Assembly (NCBI RefSeq): GCF_006386545.1
Contig: NZ_SWAR01000018.1
Coordinates: 1-64,000, forward strand
DNA from: Methylibium rhizosphaerae
Lineage (GTDB): Bacteria; Pseudomonadota; Gammaproteobacteria; Burkholderiales; Burkholderiaceae_C
DNA: 64,000 bases
Reading direction: 5' to 3'
Shown: piece after piece, positions 58,970 through 64,000 of the stretch
Numbering within the stretch: the first letter of the stretch is position 1
How the letters are laid out: every line of letters begins with the position of its first letter
The notes under the pieces: generated by a model
What the model was told of the DNA's origin: nothing
Seen by the model: only the letters and a program-made list of their open reading frames with translations
Databases searched by the model: none
Translations under genes and position numbers: made by a program

Positions 58970-60124
58970 ATGGGAACCCTCAGACACGCGGTCGCGCGGG
59001 CGGGCGCGGCGGGCCTGCTCGCGCTCGTGTTTTGCAGCACGTCGATGGCACAGGCGCAAGCGCCGGCCGACGACATCCTCATCGGCGCCAGCCTGCCGCT
59101 GTCCGGCCCGGATGCTGCGGTGGGGCAGGAGACGCTCGCAGTGGCCAAGGCCGCCTTCGACGCGGTGAACGCAGCCGGCGGCATCCAGGGGCGCCGGATT
59201 TCACTGCTGGCCCTGGACGACAAGTTCCAGCCTGCGCGGGCGGCCGAGAACGCCCGCAAGCTCGACGCGCAGGGCGTCGTGGCCTTGTTCAACTGCTGGG
59301 GCACGGCCAGCTGTGGCGCGTTGCTGCCCGTGGCCGCGCAGGCCCGGCTGCCGGTGGTGAGCGGCATCGGCATCGCCGACGTCGGCCCGCAGGGGCCGGC
59401 CGCGCGCTATGCCTTCAACGTGCGGCCGACCACCGAGGACGAGATCGCCCGCATGGTGCGCCAGATGGACACGATCGGGCAGCGCCGCATCGCGGTGGCC
59501 TACCAGGACGACGCCTTCGGCAGGAGCGGCCAGGCCGCGGCCCAGCGGATGCTGGCCCGGGCCGGTCTCAAACCGGCCGGTGAACACGCGATGGCGCGCG
59601 ACGCCGGGAACATGGCGGCAGTGGTGGAAGCCTTGCGCCGCTCCGATGCGCAGGGCGTGGTGGTGGTGGCGCCGCCGCTCACCGCAGTGGCGCTGATCCG
59701 CCAAGCCCGCCAGGCAGGACTCGCGGCCCAGTTCTACTGCCTGGCCGCGCAGGCGCACCGCGCCATGGTCGCGCAGCTGGGCGAACACACCACCGGCGTC
59801 GTGTTCACGACGCTGGTCCCCAGCCCGTGGAATGCCGGCCTCCCGGTGGTGCGTGACTACCAGCAGGTGCTGCGCGGCGGCAACAGCCGGCAGGAGTTCT
59901 CGTACCTGGGGCTCGAGGTCTACATCAATGCCAGGGTACTGGTCGAAGGCTTGCGCAAGGCAGGCAGCCGGGTGACGCGTGAATCGCTGGTGACCGCGCT
60001 CGAGTCCATGGGCGAGAAGCTCTTCACGCCGACGTTGTCGGTGCACTACGGCCCCGGCTCGCGCCAAGGCTCGTCGTACGTCGGCCTCACCATGGTGAGC
60101 CGCTCAGGCAGCTTCATCGAGTGA
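58970..60124 (+). CDS. Leu/Ile/Val-type ABC substrate-binding protein
   Basis: A 384-aa periplasmic protein with a signal peptide (1-30) and the type I periplasmic binding fold of LivJ-like proteins: ILIGASLPLSGPDAAVGQ at the start, AFNVRPTTEDEIARM and QFYCLAAQAHRAMV. No LivHMGF transport genes follow, so either these are elsewhere or it senses a ligand. It ends the puuD operon (gap 15 bases from the tautomerase). The ligand may be urea, an amide or a purine derivative. Confidence 0.88.
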   Translation: MGTLRHAVARAGAAGLLALVFCSTSMAQAQAPADDILIGASLPLSGPDAAVGQETLAVAKAAFDAVNAAGGIQGRRISLLALDDKFQPARAAENARKLDAQGVVALFNCWGTASCGALLPVAAQARLPVVSGIGIADVGPQGPAARYAFNVRPTTEDEIARMVRQMDTIGQRRIAVAYQDDAFGRSGQAAAQRMLARAGLKPAGEHAMARDAGNMAAVVEALRRSDAQGVVVVAPPLTAVALIRQARQAGLAAQFYCLAAQAHRAMVAQLGEHTTGVVFTTLVPSPWNAGLPVVRDYQQVLRGGNSRQEFSYLGLEVYINARVLVEGLRKAGSRVTRESLVTALESMGEKLFTPTLSVHYGPGSRQGSSYVGLTMVSRSGSFIE

Positions 60125-60435
60125 GTGTCTGCTGACGCTGAGCCTGCACTGCGCCGCAGGCCGAAAGAATTGCTCGGCACGCAGCGTTCCCAGCCTCCGG
60201 CCGACGCCCGGTGCGAATTGATAACGCCTAAGTGCGAGGCCGGTCAACGCGCCGCCGTTACATCTGAGACGGCTTGTAAGGCTGCGGCTATTTGCCAACT
60301 TGTCACGGTATTTCGAGTCGGGATGGCCTGAAGATGCGCCCCGAACACGTGAAAGCGTGGTTGGTGCGCCGGGCCCCCATGAGGGCATTCCATTCAAAAC
60401 CTGCCTGGCCGCCACAAACCCACTGGAGGGATCCG
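60125..60435. other. Intergenic region of 311 bases before apbE
   Basis: Relatively AT-richer than its surroundings in the middle (60210-60315). It holds TTGATAACGCC and TTGTCACGG-type sequences that could be -35 elements, but no -10 fits well. No gene is convincing. A ribosome site GGAGGG is at its end. The promoter of the apbE and multiheme gene pair is expected here. Confidence 0.45.
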
Positions 60436-61440
60436 ATGAGTTCTGGCGCCTTGCCGTTGTCGTCAAGCGCAGAGCCGGGAGCCGTACGCGGCTCCTGGGG
60501 CTCGGTCGCGCCCGGCAATTGGTACCGGCGCGAGGAAGCCATCATGGGCACCTCCGTCAGCGTGGAGCTGTGGGCGGCCGACCGGGAGACCGCCGAGTCG
60601 GCCATGGCCGCGGTCATCGAAGAGATGCACCGCGTCGACCATGCGATGAGCCCCTTCAAGCCCGACTCGGAGCTGTCGCGCATCAACCGCGACGCCGCCA
60701 TGGCAGCGGTACCGGTGAGCGGCGAAATGGCGGCCCTGATCGAGCGCGCGATCGACTTCTCGCAGCTGTCCGGCGGCGCGTTCGACATCACCTATGCCAG
60801 TGCGGGCGCACTGTACGACTACCGCGAAGGCATCGCCCCCACCGACGAGATGCTTGCCCAGGGCTGCGCCGCCATCGGCTGGCGTCACCTGGCGGTCGAC
60901 CGGCAGGCCGGCACGGTGCGCTTCCTGCGCCCCGGCATGCGCATCGACCTGGGCGGCTTTGCCAAGGGGCATGCGGTGGACAACGCGGTGGCCCTGCTGC
61001 GCCAGCGCGGCATCACCAACGCCTTCGTGGCGGCCGGCGGTGACAGCCGTGTGCTGGGCGACCGTCGCGGCCGGCCCTGGACCATCGGCATCCGTGACCC
61101 TCGCCGGCCCGGCCAGGTGGTGGCCGTGCTGCCGCTCGAAGACGTGGCGATCTCGACCTCGGGCGACTACGAGCGCTTCTTCGAGCGCGACGGCGTGCGC
61201 TGCCATCACGTCATCGACCCGAAGACCGGCAGGTCGCCCGACGGCGTGCGCAGCGTCACGGTGCTGGCCGATGACGGGCTCACCACCGAGGGGCTGTCGA
61301 AAAGCGTGTTCGTGCTGGGCCTCGAAAAAGGGCTGCAGCTCGTCGAATCCCTGCGCGGCGTCGACGCCATCGTCGTCGATGCCGCTGGTGTTCTGCATTA
61401 CTCGTCGGGGCTGCTTGGTGCAGGCCCCAGGCCCCAATAA
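60436..61440 (+). CDS. apbE: FAD:protein FMN transferase (ApbE)
   Basis: A 334-aa enzyme that attaches FMN from FAD covalently to Thr or Ser of target proteins. The fold is clear: IMGTSVSVELWA, SRINRD, FDITYAS, LGGFAKGHAVD and AAGGDSRVLG, then DYERFFERDGVRCHHVIDPKTG (cut here as two stretches) with the metal-binding Asp/His. There is no lipoprotein signal, unlike the exported ApbE types, so it acts in the cytosol or in an unusual way. ATG 60436 has GGAGGG upstream. The next gene, 64 bases on, encodes a large multiheme protein, a possible client or partner. Confidence 0.9.
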   Translation: MSSGALPLSSSAEPGAVRGSWGSVAPGNWYRREEAIMGTSVSVELWAADRETAESAMAAVIEEMHRVDHAMSPFKPDSELSRINRDAAMAAVPVSGEMAALIERAIDFSQLSGGAFDITYASAGALYDYREGIAPTDEMLAQGCAAIGWRHLAVDRQAGTVRFLRPGMRIDLGGFAKGHAVDNAVALLRQRGITNAFVAAGGDSRVLGDRRGRPWTIGIRDPRRPGQVVAVLPLEDVAISTSGDYERFFERDGVRCHHVIDPKTGRSPDGVRSVTVLADDGLTTEGLSKSVFVLGLEKGLQLVESLRGVDAIVVDAAGVLHYSSGLLGAGPRPQ

Positions 61441-61504
61441 CAACACGACAACGAAAAGCAAGAAAGCTCGCGCTCGACCCAACCGAAGCGACCGGAGAGG
61501 AAAA

Positions 61505-64000
61505 ATGAAACGACTCACGATGACAACCGCGCTGGCAGGCACCGCCGCCGCCGCGTTGACCCTGGGGCTCGCCGGCTGCGGCAGCGGCAGCGACTCCTCG
61601 ACCGTGACGGTGCAGGGCGACGTGCCCATCGCCTACGCCAAGCGATCGACCAGCATCTCGATCAACCCGACCGACGGCGCCCCCTTCGCCGCCGGCGGCG
61701 ACCTGCTGATCCGCGAGAAGTCCTCGCCGAGCGCGCCCGAGCACAACATCACCGCGCAATTCACCCGCGGCCAGGGCGACGCCTCCGACCCCGAGGTGTC
61801 CTACGACGGCAAGAAGATCGTGTTCGCGATGCGCTGCCCGGTGAACGGCAGCCCCACGATCAACGGCCAGGTGGCCTGCACCGGCCGCTGGAACATCTGG
61901 GAATACGACATGACCACCGGTGGCTACACCGGCGGCACCTTCCGCCGCATCACCGGCAGCAACCAGCATGACGACGTGGATCCGGCCTACCTGCCGGCCG
62001 GCCGCGGCTTCGTGTTCGCGTCGAACCGCCAGGCCAAGTCGAGCCAGAACCAGGCGCTCGGCCGGGCCTACTTCGCGCTCGACGAATACGAGCGCGAGCG
62101 CGTGCTGAACCTGCACACGATGGACGCCGAGGGCAACGGCATCACCCAGATCACCTTCAACCAGAGCCATGACCGCAACCCGGTGGTGCGCCCGAACGGC
62201 GACATCATGTTCGCGCGCTGGGAGCACGTGGCCGACCGCAACCGCTTCGCGATCTTCCGCACCAAGCCCGACGGCACCGACATGTTCGTGCTGTACGGCG
62301 CGCAGAGTCCCGGCAACAGCTTCCTGCACCCGCGCGACATGGACCCGGCCGGTGCCTACAAGGGCAAGCTCACGTCGTCGCTGATGCCGCTGTCGCGCAC
62401 CCAGGAAGGCGGCGCGCTGATGATCGTGGACGCGGCCAACTACTCCGAGAACAACACGCCGGCCAATGCCACCATCCCGGCGCAAGGGGGCCAGACCCAG
62501 TCCACCACCGAGCGCCTGAACGACGGCATGGGCCTGTCGCTCAACGGCCGCGTCACCACGCCGTACCCGCTGTGGGACGGCACCGACCGCGTGCTGGTGG
62601 CCTACCGCCCGTGCGAAGTCACCCGCGACGGCGTGGTGGTGCATTGCTCGACACTGACCGACGCCGAAAAGGCGCGCCTGGGCAACCGTGAGCGCACCAT
62701 GGCCGAAGCCGCTGCCGATCCGGTGCAGGACAACGCGCCGGCGGCCTATGCGATCTACATGTTCAACCCGGCCAACCAGACCTGGCTGAACGTCGCAGCC
62801 CCGCCCCCGGGCTTCATGTACACCGACCCGGTCGCCCTGCAGGCCCGCACCGAGCCGAATGCGACCGACCCGACCAACGTGGACCCGGTGCTGCGCGCGC
62901 AGAACATGGCGCTCATCGAAGTGCGTTCGGTGTACGACACCGACGGCCTGAACCGCATGTCCGACCCGATGCTGACCGCCGCCGACCTGGCCGCGGGCTG
63001 CACGACGGCGATCGCCAAGGTGGCGCCCACCGATTCGCACGACACGCGTCCGATGGTGGCCGACCTGCTGCGCATCAAGGACCCGGCCGACGCGGCCTAT
63101 CGCTGCGCACCCGCCCGTTTCGTGCGGGCCGTGCGTGCCATCGCGCCGCCGTCGTCCACCATGGGCCTGCGTTCTGCCATCGGCGAAACCGAGTTCGAGC
63201 AGCAGCAGATCCTGGGCTATGCGCAGGTCGAGCCCGACGGTTCCTTCAAGCTGCAGGTGCCGGCCGACATCCCGCTGGGCCTGCAGATCGTCGACGCCAA
63301 GGGCCGTGCGTTCCAGACGCACACCAACTGGATCCAGGTCCGCCCCGGCGAGCGCCGCACCTGCGACGGCTGCCACAGCCCGCGCCGAGGCGCTTCGCTG
63401 AACTCCGGCACCGTGGTCAACACCATGCCCGCTGCCTTGGTACAGGCCCTGGCCGGCGCGCACCAGTCCGGCGAGACGATGGCCTCGACCCGCACCCGCC
63501 TCGATCCGGCGCGCCTGAACCTGGTGACCGACCTCGACTTCACCGACGTGTGGGCCGACACCACGAAGCCCAACGTCACGGCGCGTCCGAGCATCCTGGT
63601 GCGCTACACCGGCAACACGAACCCGGCCGACGACCTGGCCACGGCCGTGCCGACCAACGGTGTCATCAACTATCCGCAGCACATCGCCCCGCTGTGGACG
63701 CGCGTTCGCGGCACCGGCGGCGCCAACACCTGCACCAACTGCCACAGCGACCCGGCCAATCTCGACCTGCGCAACACCACGGCCGGCACCGGCCGGCTGG
63801 TGTCGTACGAAGAGCTGCTGCTGGGCGACCCGGTGCTCGGCGCCAACGGCCAGCCGGTGACCCGCATCCGCGACGGCGTGCCCGAGATCGAGCGCGGTCC
63901 GGCCCTGGTGGAAACCAGCTCCGGCGCTGCCAACACCGCAGGCCAGGCCCGCAAGAGCCGCCTCACCGAGATCCTGTTCGGTGAAACCCTGCTGGCCGGC
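61505..64000 (+). CDS. Multiheme lipoprotein, hydrazine synthase alpha-like (incomplete)
   Basis: The gene runs past the window end; 832 residues are visible. A lipobox LAGC (Cys25) anchors it in the outer or inner membrane. The N-terminal part is a PD40/TolB-like beta-propeller (about 90-330), with SDPEVSYDGKKIVFAM and VDPAYLPAGRGFVFAS, a plan shared with hydrazine synthase alpha-related (HzsA-like) proteins. Haem c sites are CDGCH (620-624) and CTNCH (743-747). GGAGAGGAAAA precedes ATG 61505. It is probably an extracytoplasmic electron-transfer protein; hydrazine synthesis itself is not implied. Confidence 0.8.
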   Translation, partial: MKRLTMTTALAGTAAAALTLGLAGCGSGSDSSTVTVQGDVPIAYAKRSTSISINPTDGAPFAAGGDLLIREKSSPSAPEHNITAQFTRGQGDASDPEVSYDGKKIVFAMRCPVNGSPTINGQVACTGRWNIWEYDMTTGGYTGGTFRRITGSNQHDDVDPAYLPAGRGFVFASNRQAKSSQNQALGRAYFALDEYERERVLNLHTMDAEGNGITQITFNQSHDRNPVVRPNGDIMFARWEHVADRNRFAIFRTKPDGTDMFVLYGAQSPGNSFLHPRDMDPAGAYKGKLTSSLMPLSRTQEGGALMIVDAANYSENNTPANATIPAQGGQTQSTTERLNDGMGLSLNGRVTTPYPLWDGTDRVLVAYRPCEVTRDGVVVHCSTLTDAEKARLGNRERTMAEAAADPVQDNAPAAYAIYMFNPANQTWLNVAAPPPGFMYTDPVALQARTEPNATDPTNVDPVLRAQNMALIEVRSVYDTDGLNRMSDPMLTAADLAAGCTTAIAKVAPTDSHDTRPMVADLLRIKDPADAAYRCAPARFVRAVRAIAPPSSTMGLRSAIGETEFEQQQILGYAQVEPDGSFKLQVPADIPLGLQIVDAKGRAFQTHTNWIQVRPGERRTCDGCHSPRRGASLNSGTVVNTMPAALVQALAGAHQSGETMASTRTRLDPARLNLVTDLDFTDVWADTTKPNVTARPSILVRYTGNTNPADDLATAVPTNGVINYPQHIAPLWTRVRGTGGANTCTNCHSDPANLDLRNTTAGTGRLVSYEELLLGDPVLGANGQPVTRIRDGVPEIERGPALVETSSGAANTAGQARKSRLTEILFGETLLAG

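Noticed and set aside
61280-63745. 821-codon open frame antisense to the multiheme lipoprotein
   Set aside because: The + strand gene has signal peptide, haem sites and ribosome site; the antisense product is His/Arg/Val biased with no motif.
1-64000. CRISPR arrays, tRNA, rRNA, IS elements or prophage
   Set aside because: No direct-repeat/spacer pattern, no cloverleaf-like segment, no transposase or integrase gene was seen on reading both strands.

Overview
The window is GC-rich (around 70%) and gene-dense, with many 1-4 bp start/stop overlaps. The gene content points to a betaproteobacterium of the order Burkholderiales, probably near Rubrivivax, Ideonella, Leptothrix or Piscinibacter. Reasons are the DUF3348-DUF802-OmpA-DUF2894 operon, a paired TamA/TamB, the proteobacterial GshA type, cytochrome c4, PuuD/PuuE-type urate catabolism and several diguanylate cyclases. 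This placement is inferred from gene families, not from a marker gene. No rRNA, tRNA, IS element, prophage or CRISPR array was seen.

Layout. 0-5.5 kb: start of a Tat-type lipoprotein, a small secreted protein, four unrecognised ORFs, then an unknown 420-aa protein coupled to an OLD-like TOPRIM protein. 5.5-11.7 kb: tamB and tamA (outer-membrane protein assembly). 11.9-13.9 kb: DUF2141 protein plus carotenoid oxygenase. 13.9-15.1 kb: VWA protein, whose usual MoxR ATPase partner lies 8 kb away at 23.1-23.9 kb. 15.2-20.4 kb: diguanylate cyclase, small protein, GT4 glycosyltransferase and amylo-alpha-1,6-glucosidase, all on +. 20.4-23.9 kb: S9 peptidase, GNAT and MoxR on -. 24-29.1 kb: cytochrome c4, oligopeptide-type binding protein, PH-domain protein, diheme and triheme cytochromes c.

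29.1-35.9 kb: unknown protein, NTF2-like protein, a TTG-initiated secreted protein, a DJ-1/PfpI lipoprotein, a decayed GlxA-like AraC regulator, a DUF2845 protein and gshA. 36-44.4 kb: periplasmic solute-binding protein coupled to a GGDEF-EAL membrane protein, a large secreted one-heme protein, an orphan ureD, and a TPR-GGDEF cyclase. 44.4-48.3 kb: a four-gene operon encoding a MotA/ZorA-like and a MotB/ZorB-like protein with two accessory proteins, bracketed by similar hairpins and followed upstream by REP-like repeats.

48.6-60.1 kb: a urate/allantoin catabolic region. On -: GntR regulator, puuE, a UraD-AllC fusion, an M20 amidohydrolase, and an ABC importer (NMT1-type binding protein, ATPase, permease). 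On +: uraH, puuD, class II aldolase, 4-oxalocrotonate tautomerase-like protein and a Leu-type binding protein. Two copies of the sequence TGTATACACTTT lie on promoter-like elements and are the likely GntR operators. The importer's binding-protein gene has a strikingly structured leader that could hide its ribosome-binding site, a good riboswitch candidate. 60.4-64 kb: an ApbE flavin transferase and a large multiheme lipoprotein resembling hydrazine synthase alpha-like proteins, cut by the window end.

Main items for a second look: the ZorAB-like motor operon, the structured leader before the NMT1-type gene, the GntR operators, the binding-protein/GGDEF-EAL pair, the TOPRIM pair and the decayed GlxA regulator.
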